Origin: Megaustenia siamemsis
Taxonomy: Eukaryota > Mollusca > Gastropoda > Stylommatophora > Ariophantidae
Length of the DNA: 64,000 nucleotides
Assembly (NCBI GenBank): GCA_032433765.1
Contig: JAVIAB010000024.1
Span: 10,008,321-10,072,320 of the forward strand
Direction of reading: 5' to 3'
Shown: positions 1 through 10,689 of the stretch, one piece after another
How positions within the stretch are numbered: position 1 is the stretch's first letter
Layout: each line of letters begins with the position of its first letter
Notes under the pieces: model-generated
The model's database searches: none
Seen by the model: only the letters and a program-made list of their open reading frames with translations
Told to the model about the DNA's origin: nothing
Translations under genes and position numbers: made by a program

Positions 1-545
1 ACCTTCTGCCAAGACATTTTCTTAAGCTGTCTGGTATCTTTTCTCTTTGCTTCCCTCTATCTCTTCGTCCCTCAATTTTTCCAGTTGTTACAATATATTC
101 CAGCTGTTCTCTTCTCATTACATGGCCAAAAATGATGATTGTTTGTTCCTATTATTGGAAATTAGCTCTCTTTTTGCTTTGACCTCTCTCAGAACATCTT
201 CATTATTCTTCTTAGCTGTCCATGGTATTCTCAACATTCTTCTGTAAAACCACATTTCTACAGACTCCAGTGATTTTCTTGTCTGTTGTCCTATTGTCCA
301 TGATTCACATCCATATGTTAAGACTGGCTCTATATAACATTTAAGAACTCTTTTTCTTGTTTCTATTGTCAAAAATTGATTGCATAATATCTTCCTCATT
401 TTTTGGAAAGCTGTTTTGCCTGAGCCATTCTGCATCTCACCTCTTTTGTACATCTTCCGTCTGAAGTTAACATTTTTCCCAGATATTTAAATTCATGAAC
501 TTGTTTTAATATTGTTCCACGTTTTTATTTTGCACTGAGGTGATG
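1..545 (-). mobile_element. LINE family A 3' fragment (reverse transcriptase C-terminal region)
   Basis: Read on the minus strand this encodes the region after the RT catalytic core of a non-LTR retrotransposon, with the recurring blocks VLTYGCESWTIGQQTRKS and FYRRMLRIPWTAKK, which recur at several other sites in the window. The reading frame is broken and the copy is 5' truncated near 545 and cut by the window start. It is a dead remnant. Family assignment beyond non-LTR RT (RTE-like or related) is uncertain. Confidence 0.85.
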
Positions 546-829
546 TCTATAAAGAAATACTTAAATGAAATTGGATTACAACAGAAGAAGTGGATTAGAT
601 AGCGAGAGACAGAGACAGAGATAGAAATAGAGAGAAAGAGAGAGAACAAATAGAGAGAAAGAGGTAGGATAATGTTGGGGAGAGAAAGAAAAGGAAACAC
701 ATTGAACAATGAACTGACAATATTGAAATTGACCAAGACAAAGAGATGCATAAAAATGGGAAACTGAAGTAAAGCTGATTATAAAGGAGAAATGGGAACA
801 AAAAAATAATAGTATGGTTTAAGCTTTAG
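546..829. other. Purine-rich spacer, nothing recognised
   Basis: Contains a GA-rich stretch at about 600-670 (GAGAGA runs) that gives short minus-strand low-complexity ORFs of no credible coding value. No repeat family or exon recognised. Confidence 0.4.
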
Positions 830-904
830 GTAATTAATGGACGACACAAATTTGAACGACGTTTCGGTTGAATAGGCATTCAGCAGGAACACAAACAACA
901 GCAG
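830..904. mobile_element. Terminal fragment of the foldback-type element
   Basis: About 75 bp closely matching the left terminus of the foldback element at 51525-52060, including the shared ACGTTTCGG motif followed by CAGCAGGAAC. It is directly joined at about 905 to a transposon end, so this is a recombined or nested fragment. Confidence 0.6.
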
Positions 905-1216
905 ACAATAATTCTCCTGGTGTTTTGTTTTATCCAGTTATTTCCCCATTACGACCACACCTTTACCTAGTGAAAATTAATCATAGACCAGCAACTACGG
1001 TAATTTCTATTCTTTAGGGCTTCAAAATTTACAATTTTGACAAACATCAAAGAAATATCGCCGTTTTAAGAAAACTGCAGCTGGAAGATATTTGTTAAAT
1101 ATACATTTAAAGGGTCTTTTGCATTCTAATAACATTTGGAAAATTTCAACAGTTTTTAACAAACGGTTAGAGAGTAATAGTGTTTTGAAGTTGGGCAGAT
1201 GATTTGAAACGAGCTA
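905..1216 (-). mobile_element. Solo terminal fragment of the DD83E-type transposon
   Basis: About 312 bp that is the reverse complement of 46005-46318, the end of the complete transposon lying 3' of its transposase. By eye the two differ at only about 5% of positions. The outer inverted-repeat end (GAAACGAGCTA) stops at 1216 and is followed by TA at 1217-1218, the expected target dinucleotide. There is no transposase, so this is a deletion derivative or MITE-like relic. Confidence 0.85.
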
Positions 1217-1890
1217 TAGTTCTATGTCCTTTAGAGAAGGTTTCATTAGTTCTATGTCCTAAGGAGAAGGTATCACTAGTTATATGTCCTTAGGAGAAGG
1301 TATCACTAGTTCTATGTCCTAAGGAGAAGGTATCACTAGTTATATGTCCTTAGGAGAAGGTATCACTAGTTCTAAGTCCTTAGGAGAAGGTATCACTAGT
1401 TCTATGTCCTTAGGAGAAGGTATCACTAGTTCTATGCCCTTAGGAGAAGGTATCACTAGTTCTATGTCCTTAGGAGAAGGTATCACTAGTTTTATGTCCT
1501 TTAGAGAAGGTCTCATCAGTTAACCACCATCGGAGAAAGCCTCATGAGTGTTACGTACTTTGGAGAAAGCCTCATTATTTCTACGCACTCTGGAGAAGAT
1601 CCCATCAGTGTTACGTACTTTGGAGAAGGTCTCATTATTTCCAAGCACTTCGAAATGAACTTTAATAGTTCCTCACCTCATGGAGAGTGTCTCATCAATT
1701 ATACGTTCTTTAGAAAGACCTTTACTAGTTGTTCACCCTTTGGAAAGACCTTTACTATAGTTGTTCACCCTTTGGAATGACCTTTACTAGTTGTTCACCC
1801 TTTGGAAAGACCTTTACTAGTTGTTCACCCTTTGGAAAGACCTTTACTAGTTGTTCACCCTTTGGAGAAGGTCTTTCTAGTCTCCACGTT
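1217..1890. repeat. 30-bp tandem array
   Basis: About 22 units of 30 bp. The first half is homogeneous (unit containing TATGTCCTTAGGAGAAGG); later units diverge stepwise into variants containing TTTGGAGAAAGCCTC and then CCCTTTGGAAAGACC, all keeping the 30-bp register. The first unit starts at the TA next to the transposon terminus. Confidence 0.93.
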
Positions 1891-1986
1891 TTTGAGAGGG
1901 ATTAGTCTGCCTATGTCACGAAGGGAATAGCTAGAAGACAATCAGTTTGAACTGTCTGTCACCATCATCAGTAAATAGATTTGTAA

Positions 1987-2178
1987 TGGGGCTGGGTGGT
2001 CTGAGGTAAGATGCCAGCCTGTGGATAGGAAGGAGATGGGTTTGAAATATCTCCATTTTTTTCCATTGTGTTGTTCTTGCAATCGAGTTTTATAGTAATT
2101 TACAATCAACTACTCGGGTTTGTCACGTTGGTAGGCGGTTTGGTTCTGCCCCTTCGTGCCGTAAATTGCCAACACCTG
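1987..2178 (+). mobile_element. Probable tRNA-headed SINE (second type)
   Basis: The head GGGCTGGGTGGTCTGAGG followed about 40 bp later by GGGTTTGAAATATCTCC resembles pol III A and B boxes and matches the layout at 3914. The 3' part carries a GTTCTGCCC...GTGCCG segment also seen at about 9220-9240, then runs into a TTCA microsatellite, as expected of a SINE tail. Degenerate. Confidence 0.45.
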
Positions 2179-2478
2179 ATATTCATTCATTCATTCATTC
2201 ATTCATTTATTCATTATTCATTTATTCATTATTCATTCATTCATTTATTCATTATTCATTTATTCATTATTCATTTATTCATTTATTCATTATTCATTTA
2301 TTCGTTATTCATTTATTCATTATTCATGTATTCATTTATTCATTATTCATTTATTCATTATTCATTTATTCGTTATTCACTTATTCATTATTCATGTATT
2401 CATTTATTCATTATTCATGTATTCATGTATTCATTATTCATGTATTCATTTATTCATTATTCATTTATTCACTTCATA
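2179..2478. repeat. (TTCA/TTTA)n microsatellite array
   Basis: Interrupted ATTC/ATTT tetranucleotide repeat of 300 bp, giving spurious plus-strand frames rich in HSFI. Confidence 0.95.
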
Positions 2479-2599
2479 TCATTGTCCTCACAGACCGGCG
2501 GCAGTAGATTAGGAGGACGATATCATTATTCACGACTGACTATTTGATGATAGTTCTTGTAGGTCTGTTTGACTCCTCTGACATATACTTGATACACAA

Positions 2600-2735
2600 T
2601 ATAACATGTATCATCTTTTGAAGTCTCGGTATCCAAGGTTGGCTACAACAAAGCGTCATTTTACTCTATCTTGGTGGTACACGCTGCCATAGTTCACTTG
2701 CCCGTCTCTTAATGTTTGGAATTCACACTATTATA
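2600..2735 (-). mobile_element. LINE family E 3'-end fragment
   Basis: Contains AAGGTTGGCTACAACAAAGCG, matching the corresponding part of the family E copies at about 20130 and 42350 (AGGTTGGCTACCA...GAGCGCCATT). Short and decayed. Confidence 0.45.
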
Positions 2736-2784
2736 TGTCTCCCTCTATCTCTTTTGTCACTTATTCAATACTTTAGTTTCCTAG

Positions 2785-2811
2785 ATGGCGTTCAAACAGT
2801 TAATTAAACAA
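2785..2811 (+). CDS. Weak candidate 27-nt microexon
   Basis: Acceptor ending TTTCCTAG, 27-nt open insert (MAFKQLIKQ in frame 0), donor GTGTGT. The donor is poor and 27 nt is not one of the common lengths here. It could alternatively mark a start codon. Listed only because of its resemblance to the stronger series downstream. Confidence 0.2.
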
Positions 2812-3233
2812 GTGTGTTACCATGGTGACTGAGTTCAGATATATCGCAACTGGCTGTGCTCAACGGCAGTTGTTAGAGTCTCAGTAGAGAAGAGGGGGGG
2901 GTGTTAGGTGAGGAGTGTGAGAAAGGGGGAGGGGAGGGTCTAGTCCAACAAAGTCTGGCTCATGTTCTTGCCGGGGGAAAATGACTTAAGCGGTAATGAG
3001 TGTAATGTTAGATCTGCCAGTTTGGCTGATTCTGAGTGAGGAAGTGCGATGGGCCGCGATGACCTTACGAGAAAAGGTACAGGAGAACGAGTTTAAAAGT
3101 TTCATGAATTCGCAACCATGAACAGACTGCATGAGGATCATATCAAGATTGGGAAAATACCGGACGGGAGTGCGGCAATCACAAGGAAGCAAGTCAAGCA
3201 ACAAAACGCCGATTTCATTAGTCGCCTGACGTT

Positions 3234-3790
3234 GAGGGATATACTTGGGATAAGATGTGGTCGCTTTTAGACTTGTCTGATATACTTGGGATAAGATCTG
3301 GTCCCTTATAGATTTGTCTGATATACTTGAGATGAGATCTGGTCCCTTATAGATTTGTCTGATATACTTGGGATGAGATCTGGTCCCTTATAGATTTGTC
3401 TGATATACTTGGGATGAGATCAGGTCCCTTATAGATTTGTCTGATATACTTGGGATGAGATCTGGTCGCTTATAGATTTGTCTGATATACTTGGGATGAG
3501 ATCTGGTCCCTTATAGATTTGTCTGATATACTTGGGATGAGATCTGGTCGCTTATAGATTTGTCTGATATACTTGGGATGAGATCTGGTCCCTTATAGAT
3601 TTGTCTGATATACTTGGGATGTTGTCTGGTCGCTTTTATACTTGTCTGATATACAATGAGGATGAGAACTCGTCGCTTATAGACTTATCTGATCAACTTG
3701 GGATGTGATTGTGTCGCTTATAGACTTGCCTGATATACTTGGGATGAGATCTGGTAGCTTTTATACTTGTCTGATATACAATGAGGATGA
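3234..3790. repeat. 41-bp tandem array
   Basis: About 13 units of 41 bp containing TATACTTGGGATGAGATCTGG; edges are more diverged than the centre. Confidence 0.93.
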
Positions 3791-3913
3791 CCTGTCGTTA
3801 AGACTCCCTTTTGAGTCTCGAAACTTAGTTTCTTGTGTTCACATTGTATTGAATAGTTCTAGATTAATGTTCAGCTACTGCACAACTTCATTATATTGTT
3901 TCATATTTTTGTT

Positions 3914-4170
3914 AGGGACTGGTTGGTCTCGAGGCAAGACGCCGGCCTCGAGACAGAGAGGCTGTGAGTTCAAGTCCTGGTTGGTTGGGATTTTTATTTA
4001 TGATTTCTCTCTGCGGCATCGAGCCCTGGTCTCAGCAGCGAGGCCCGGCTTGAAACGTCAATTACTCATCGATGCAAAAATATGAGTACCTCCGAAGTCG
4101 GAGTTATCTGCCTGTGCGGCGAGGGACCCCTATGCACACGGCTGCCATAGAAAAATGGATTAACACTAAA
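3914..4170 (+). mobile_element. Probable tRNA-headed SINE (second type)
   Basis: Begins GGGACTGGTTGGTCTCGAGG (A-box-like) and has GAGTTCAAGTCCTGG (B-box-like) about 60 bp in, the spacing of a tRNA-derived pol III promoter, followed by a unique body. Not a functional tRNA: no acceptor-stem closure. The family is related to 1987 but not to the abundant SINE 1 family. Confidence 0.5.
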
Positions 4171-4235
4171 AATTCAGTTCCTAGTCTCTAGGGACTCTGT
4201 CAGAGGTAAAATCTGGCGAACGAAACAAAAAATGT

Positions 4236-4350
4236 GTTTCCTTCTCGGTCCCCTCTTTGCATTCTTTTGTAGATCAACATTTCCAGGCCTTCAGTTTTAT
4301 CTTTCTGCTTTATTTGTAATGTCCATCATTCCCCGCCATACAAAAGAACA
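4236..4350 (-). mobile_element. Short LINE remnant
   Basis: On the minus strand the segment at 4320-4350 reads like VLLYG-x-E-x-WTL, the motif that follows the RT domain in many LINEs. Very decayed. Confidence 0.35.
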
Positions 4351-4507
4351 CGTCGACAAAATCTCCTCGTTATGTTATGACCGTGACACTGGAGGTAAAT
4401 ACAGACGCTACCAGTTCTCCCCGATTAGCTGAACAAGTAACAGACAGCTATGTTGACATAAGATGTTGTTTTATTTGTAAACTAAAGACACATATTCTAT
4501 ATTTCAG

Positions 4508-4528
4508 ATCGCAAACGAAACCAAACAA
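4508..4528 (+). CDS. Candidate 21-nt microexon, phase 0
   Basis: A pyrimidine-rich tract ending ATATTTCAG is followed by 21 nt open in frame 0 (IANETKQ) and the donor GTGCGT. The length equals the 7-codon class seen five or six more times downstream. The donor is less consensual than in the others, so it is ranked below them. If real it is the most 5' exon seen of the putative micro-exon gene. Function unknown. Confidence 0.42.
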
Positions 4529-4669
4529 GTGCGTAATGTGTTGTGCAGATATAATCTTTGATGCTCGCTATGTCCATTATGTATTTGTTATTAGGTAAAT
4601 CTTTCATTCCTTGTTATCTGTTCGTCTTATGAAATTGAACGCAATATTCATACCATGTTATTTGAGTTG

Positions 4670-5053
4670 TTGCTATTGAGTTATTTGCGGGTTATCATCA
4701 CTGCACTCCGAACATGTCCATAGGTGCTCAGATCCCCTCCTCAGCAATCCCTGCGGTGTCCAGCGAATGAGGACTCCAGTTCTGTGTTGGTTGATTAGTC
4801 TTCTTACACGCCCACTAGGTTTTTCGTTTCTGGCTGTGCCCATCTTAACTCCCATTTCTTTCATCCTAAGGAATGTGCCCTTCCCACATATCGGAGGGCA
4901 TTGATGATGTCCGCCCGATCCAATGGTTGACAATCTACCGACAGCGCAGCTAGCCAACCTGTCCGCTCTATCATTTCCCCGTACTTCCACATGTCCAGGG
5001 ACATAGACAAAGGTGACAACTCATTTTTTACTTCTGCAATGACTCTACCCATT
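4670..5053 (-). mobile_element. LINE RNase H / C-terminal domain fragment
   Basis: Minus-strand frames carry VYVPGHVEVRGNDRADRLAS, the RNase H C-terminal signature (PGH..x..GN..AD.LA), followed by a tail ending SEHLWTCSECSDDNPQITQ. This is the end of the pol of an RNase H-bearing non-LTR retrotransposon. A frameshift splits it. A second copy lies at 52110-52500. Confidence 0.75.
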
Positions 5054-5054
5054 G

Positions 5055-5182
5055 GCTATGTATAAAACCGATGAAGTATCTTTCTCATTTCTTTCTTAAC
5101 ATAGAACTGCTACATACGATTTTTTTTTCATTTTCTGAAGTATTATTTTGACATGTGCTAATCTGCTTTTTACTTCTCTGGT
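5055..5182 (-). mobile_element. LINE family D fragment
   Basis: The stretch with ATTTTCTGAAGTATTATTTTGAC...CTGCTTTTTACTTCTCTGGTG aligns with the family D copy at about 10210-10262. Short, decayed. Confidence 0.5.
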
Positions 5183-5344
5183 GTATATATATATATACCG
5201 TATAATTAATCAAGTAGCAGAAAATAAAATGAGCCCCGTGATTGGATCTAACCAGATTTTCTTGTTACATTCTATCATTACCATTCTGTGGATGTTTGAT
5301 ACGACTCCGAATCAAACGTTGGCTACCGCGGGAAGCCATTCCAT

Positions 5345-6055
5345 GTTTATGCAAAAATAAAGGACTCAGCCTTAATAGCAAAGAAAGGCAGATGTAATGG
5401 TAACAACAAAGAAAAAGATATCAGATCAGTGCAAAATAAAGACTAGTGGAACAATATTAAAACAGGTAAATGAATTTAAATATTTGGGAACTTTGTTAAC
5501 CTCAGACAGAAGATGTACAAAAGAGGTGAGACGCAGAATGGCTCGGCAAAAGCAGCTTTCCAAAAATGAGGAAGATACTATGCAATCCATTTTTGACAAT
5601 AGAAACAAGAGAAAGAGTTCTTAAATGTTATGTAGAGCCAGTCTTAACATATGGATGTGAATCATGAACAATAGGACAACAGACAAGAAAATCAGTGGAG
5701 TCTGTAGAAATGTGGTTTTACAGAATAATGCTGAGAATACCATGGACAACTAAGAAAAGTAATGAAAACGTTTTCAAAGAGGCCAAAGCAACAAGAGAGC
5801 GAATTTCTCTTATTACAAAGAAACAATCATCATTTGTTTGCCATTTAATGAAAAGAGAATAGCTGGAATATATTGTGACAACTGGGAAGATTGAGGGACA
5901 AAGAGATAGAGGGAAGCACAGAGAAAATATACCAGACAGCTTAAGAGAATGTCTTGGCAGAAGGTCAACATCAGAAATGATAAATGACTGTCGAGATCGA
6001 AAGTTGTGGAGAGTCATCATCATCTACGCCAGCATGACCAGTACTTGATAATGAT
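5345..6055 (+). mobile_element. LINE family A 3' fragment
   Basis: Encodes, with frameshifts and stops, TSGTILKQVNEFKYLGTLLT and later the IPWTTKK region, ending at CAGTACTTGATAATGATGAT, the typical GAT-rich 3' tail of this family. Nonfunctional. Confidence 0.85.
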
Positions 6056-6056
6056 G

Positions 6057-6175
6057 ATTGTCAAAATTGGATTGTACAGTATCTTCCTAATTATTTTTAG
6101 AAAGCTGCCTTTACCTGAGCCGTTCTACATCTCACCTCTGTTGTACATCTACCATCGGAGATTAACATAACAGAT
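6057..6175 (-). mobile_element. Inverted internal piece of LINE family A
   Basis: Reads on the minus strand as the segment equivalent to about 54390-54490 of the longest family A copy. It abuts the 3' tail of the preceding plus-strand copy, forming an inverted junction. Confidence 0.65.
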
Positions 6176-6420
6176 TCTGACTATACAAGTCATATACAAG
6201 ATTAAGAGATGGCAGCGCAATTCTGTGTAAACCTCAAGTAGAATTAAACAATTTCAAATGAAAATAAAGAAGTTCAACAGTCTCAAATGACAATAGTAGG
6301 ACATGTCTGAAAACGCAAACCAAGAGTTTAACATTGAGCTCTGGTAGCTAAAGTGGATAGGAATAGGTCAAGGACGGTGTTGTGGGAAACGATGCCTTAA
6401 TAAATATGTTGGTGTGGCGT
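6176..6420 (+). mobile_element. Decayed LINE fragment
   Basis: Plus strand contains the equivalent of family E sequence around GACATGTxTGAAAACGCA; coding potential lost. Confidence 0.4.
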
Positions 6421-6428
6421 GCCTCTCT

Positions 6429-6447
6429 CCCCCCCCCCCCCCCCCCC
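6429..6447. repeat. Poly-C tract (19 C)
   Basis: Uninterrupted run of 19 cytosines preceded by CTCTCT. Confidence 0.95.
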
Positions 6448-6514
6448 ATTTCCACTCCACAAAAAATGCTTATTGAATTGTGTCTTTATTTACATAATCT
6501 TTTCTATAAAAAAA

Positions 6515-6775
6515 AAACAACAGAAAGAAACAATTGACATGTTTCAGGCACATCACGAGAAGAGGAAAGTTAAAATACTTGGTTAAACTGTCAAGAAACA
6601 GCGAAAGAAGATAACGGATGACAAAGAAAGAAGCTGCTAGATAGCTTGGTGCCATGGCACGTTAAATAGTCACAAACAGGATTGATACGATGCACCGTGG
6701 GTAGACAAATGTGTAAAGACATAATCGTCAACAATAAATCGTCAATAATCAAGCGATATTGCACATGATGATGGT
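6515..6775 (+). mobile_element. LINE family D 3' fragment
   Basis: Matches the distal part of the copy at 15945-16512 (GCTTGGTGCCATGGCA, ATACGATGCACCGTGGGTAGA) and ends in an ATGATGATGG tail. Confidence 0.6.
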
Positions 6776-6796
6776 ACAATTATTATATCCTTTCAG

Positions 6797-6826
6797 GTTG
6801 TTGATGAGATGCTCAATAAATTGTAT
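6797..6826 (+). CDS. Candidate 30-nt microexon, phase 0
   Basis: Acceptor tract ATTATATCCTTTCAG, then 30 nt open in frame 0 encoding VVDEMLNKLY, then a consensus donor GTAAGTAA. It is the 10-codon class. The first ~50 nt of the downstream intron are clearly related (about three-quarters identical by eye) to the intron following microexon 12394, whereas the two exons are only about 43% identical. This supports origin by exon duplication with faster exon than intron change. No protein family recognised. Confidence 0.7.
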
Positions 6827-6977
6827 GTAAGTAAAATGTGCTCAACTGGCACGAATGTGAATCATGAACTATAAGAGTTACAAAACCTATAATTTACACG
6901 TTCATATGGTAACCAATAATATGTTTAACTCCTCATATCCACAGCTGGGTTAATTGTATGGGGTCCGTGGACAATTA

Positions 6978-7180
6978 GGGAGCCGTGATAGCTCAGTGGT
7001 TGGTGAACTGGACAACAAGTCGGGATCGATCCTGATCGACGTGTTCCAGGTTCACCAAGTCTTAAATAAGTACCGGAATTTTTCTGGGAAAGTAAAGCGG
7101 CACAGACGTAATACCGACCATATTATCCCAAAAATCGTGTGCTAAATGTCTGTAAAAATTATGGTCACTAACACAATATT
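6978..7180 (+). mobile_element. SINE 1, 5' part (split by a LINE insertion)
   Basis: tRNA-type head with A box TAGCTCAGTGGTTGGTGAACTGG and a B-box-like GGATCGATCCTG, followed by the body with TTTTTCTGGGAAAGTAAAGCGGCAC. The element is interrupted at 7180; its tail resumes at 7637. Confidence 0.9.
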
Positions 7181-7636
7181 AACAATTTTCAGCTTCAACG
7201 TTAAGTCAGTCCTATTATATGGCTGTGAAACATGGAGAACAAAACTGACAATCATGAAGATACATATATTCATTAATGGATGTTTACGCAGAATAAAAGG
7301 ATGGAAATGGCAGAACAAAATCACTAACATAGAATTATGGAAATATACCAGTCAAACACCAGTAAATAAAAAGAGATACAGCGAAGGCGATGGCGCTGGA
7401 TTGAAACACACTGCGGAAGCCAACTGAGAGTATTACACAATAGGTCCTTTTTTGGAGTCCCCAGGGGAAAGGACAAAGAGGAAGACCAAGGAATTCTTGG
7501 AAAAGACAGACAGAAGCAAAGATGAAGGTGATGGGGAAGACATGGAATGATTTTAAAAGAATGACAAGAAATAGAACGACTTGGAAAGTCTTTGTTGAAG
7601 ACCTATGCTCCACGGGGAGCTGAAAGGTAGCAGAAG
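7181..7636 (+). mobile_element. LINE family B 3' fragment inserted in SINE 1
   Basis: A 456-bp 5'-truncated copy encoding, with stops, LLYGCETWRT and FINGCLRRIKGWKWQ, ending in AGCAGAAG. It is flanked by AACACAATATT (7170-7180) and AACACCATATT (7637-7647), an 11-bp target-site duplication with one mismatch, so the insertion event is well resolved. Confidence 0.85.
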
Positions 7637-7695
7637 AACACCATATTCCTATACGTCACTTGACATGACGGGGCTCTTTACCTTTACTTTATGCT
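7637..7695 (+). mobile_element. SINE 1, 3' tail after the LINE insertion
   Basis: Continues the SINE 1 consensus (CCTATACGTCACTTG.CATGACGGGGCTC) exactly where 7180 breaks off. Confidence 0.85.
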
Positions 7696-8239
7696 GACAA
7701 ATTGTCAAAACGAATCATAGATAATAAAATCTGACAACAAAATAATGACAAGATAATCACTTGAGGTGTAAAGAAATATAAATTTACAGAGCAGTGTTTG
7801 TAACCGGGCAGCTAAAAGTGTAACGAAGATGCTCTAAAAGAGGACACAGTCAGAAAAAGAAAGTATCGCTATCAAGTGATGTCTTGACAGATAGCAAACT
7901 GAAAACGTCAGGAGATCTTGTCTGTTGCATTTTTGTCGTGCTAAATAGATGATTTGTTCGAGCAGGCTTCATTTGTGTGTGCCTAATCTGCCTTCCCTGA
8001 AGATACGGATGTAACAATGTGCTGGCTCCTCACTGGAGTCTACGTTGAACTCTCCAGGCAAGTTGTAGATCTGAAACCAAAGTTGATTTTGAGATGGTGT
8101 CAGAATATGGATGAGACGCTCTCACTGCCAACTGCTTTGGGTCCCTTAATTCGATATTTTTGGGTAGAGGCTTACCCCAGTAACATGCGACCTTTCTGGG
8201 TCACATTTACAGCAGTGGGATGCTTGAGGTTATATATAA
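7696..8239. other. Unique-looking intronic sequence
   Basis: No repeat family or convincing exon seen. An acceptor-like site at about 7789 is followed by only 10 nt before a GT and was not accepted. Confidence 0.35.
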
Positions 8240-8335
8240 AAGTAAAGTACCCCCATCACGCCAAGTGGCGTATAGGGAATATGGTGTTAGTGACCATACA
8301 TTTTACAGACCTTCGGCACATGATTTTTGGGATAA

Positions 8336-8337
<2 letters not shown>
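8240..8337 (-). mobile_element. SINE 1, 3' half
   Basis: Minus-strand tail of the family (CACGCCAAGTGGCGTATAGGGAATATGG on plus) truncated at 8337 where a TA microsatellite begins. Confidence 0.85.

Positions 8338-8406
<69 letters not shown>
8338..8406. repeat. (TA)n microsatellite
   Basis: About 34 TA units directly abutting the truncated SINE. Confidence 0.97.
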
Positions 8407-8409
<3 letters not shown>

Positions 8410-8514
8410 GTAATAAAAGTGGGGAATTACAAATCAAACACTTAATAACAAAACACTTTCACATTCGATGAATAAATGTATTTGATGTGTTATTACTGAT
8501 GTGTATATTTCAAC

Positions 8515-8818
8515 GAAGAGTAATGAAAACGTTCTGAAAGAGACCAAAGCAAAAAGAGAGCTAAATTCCAATATTAGGAAGAAACAATCATCATTTTCTG
8601 GCAATGTAATGAGAAAAACAGCTGGAATATATTTTAACAACTGGGAAAATTGAGGGACGAAAAGACAAAAGGGATGAAGAGAGAAATGATAGCAAAAAGC
8701 TTAAGTGAATGGCTTGGCAGAAGGTCAAGATCAGACATGATAAATAACCGTCGTAATCGAAAGTTGTGGTGAGACATGATCACCTATGCCAGCAGGCCCG
8801 GTACTTGGTGATGATGAT
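8515..8818 (+). mobile_element. LINE family A 3' fragment
   Basis: Nucleotide match to the distal 300 bp of family A, ending CCGGTACTTGGTGATGATGAT. Coding frame destroyed. Confidence 0.8.
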
Positions 8819-8989
8819 AATATTTACACGGCCATCAATTTGAATATTGGTATTATTAATACTTCTGATATTCTGTTTCTTTTCCTGTTCCCACATTTTC
8901 CTCTTCAGTGTAACGTACTCCACTCATCATTGGGCTCAATCAAGTCCATTCAATCAAGTCCATTCAATCAAGTCCACTAAGCATGGTCT
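8819..8989. other. Pyrimidine-rich spacer
   Basis: Contains a very strong acceptor-like tract ending TTTCCTCTTCAG at about 8909 and three copies of a 13-bp CAATCAAGTCCATT-like unit (about 8937-8980). No acceptable donor at a microexon distance. Confidence 0.35.
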
Positions 8990-9255
8990 TTATCTATCGT
9001 CCCGTGTGTTACCGGGGCCTCATTATGTGGGAAGTAAAGAATAGTGATACTGTGACCTTCCAGGCACGTCGTAAGAGGCGACTAAGGAGGTTGATTGATG
9101 GCTTGATAAGCTGTCATTGTAAAAAGTATTGTTATGGAAACAGCGCCATATATTTTAGAGCAGTGATCTCTGCAATATGTGCCATTTTGGCACGAAAGGT
9201 TTCTGGTTTTGAGATTGTGGTTCTGCCCTATGTGCCGTCTTCGGCTCGAAAGGAT
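8990..9255 (+). mobile_element. Dispersed repeat with microsatellite tail
   Basis: Contains GTCGTAAGAGGCGACTAA (related to 41400-41422) and TGTGCCGTCTTCGGC (related to 2150-2165), and ends AATAAATAGATAGATAG, a tail from which the adjacent GACA array extends. Likely a SINE-like element; type unknown. Confidence 0.45.
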
Positions 9256-9974
<719 letters not shown>

Positions 9975-10350
9975 TTTTTATGTTGGCCTCTTTGAGAATT
10001 TCCTCGTTGGTCTTTTTAGCTGTCCAGGGAGCTTTCAACATTCTTCTGAGAAATCCCATCTATGTGGCCTATAATCGTTTTTTTTTCATTTGTTTGTCTA
10101 CTGTCCATGATTCGCTTCCATATCTCAGAATGTTTCTATATAGCACATATTAATTCTTTTTCTCACTTCTATTGGCATAAACATGTTGCACAAGACGTTT
10201 TTCATTTCCTGAAATGCTACTTTGGCATAAGCTATTCTGCTTTTTATTTATGTGGTGCATCTTCTATCCGATGTTATTATTGTGCCAATGTATTTGAAAC
10301 GTTGCACTTGTTCCAGAGATGTCCTGTTTATTTTCATGTTGTATGATGGT
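9975..10350 (-). mobile_element. LINE family D fragment
   Basis: Minus strand encodes MGFLRRMLKAPWTAKKTNEE and upstream sequence of the same post-RT region. Abuts the GACA array at its 3' side. Truncated and frameshifted. Confidence 0.75.
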
Positions 10351-10689
10351 GATGATTGTTTCTTTGATATTGACCATTACTTCTGTTTTCTTACTCTGGG
10401 AGTAATGTGTGTGTTAGAGGATGACAAATACACAGGCAGTTGTCTCAGCGCCCAGCTCTCCGGATTTTATACCCGGGATTACCCTTGTAGCGTTAGACTC
10501 TCCAGAGTCACTCACACGGTAGGAGCTAGACAAGAGGCCCACTATCGGAAGTGTGTATGTGTTGGTTCAACAGTGGAATCAGTGACATTTAGATAGATAG
10601 ATCAGTCACAAAATTAAAGGGAAGAAATAATACCCAACTTAAACACACCAAGACATTCACAGTCCAAACGCTGGTAGTTAACCCGCTTC
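10351..10689. other. Spacer, nothing recognised
   Basis: No repeat family or exon candidate that passes the acceptor, length and donor criteria. Confidence 0.35.

Noticed and set aside
4295..4315. 21-nt insert FYLSALF between CCTTCAG and GTAATG
   Set aside because: Falls in a minus-strand LINE remnant and has a weak donor.
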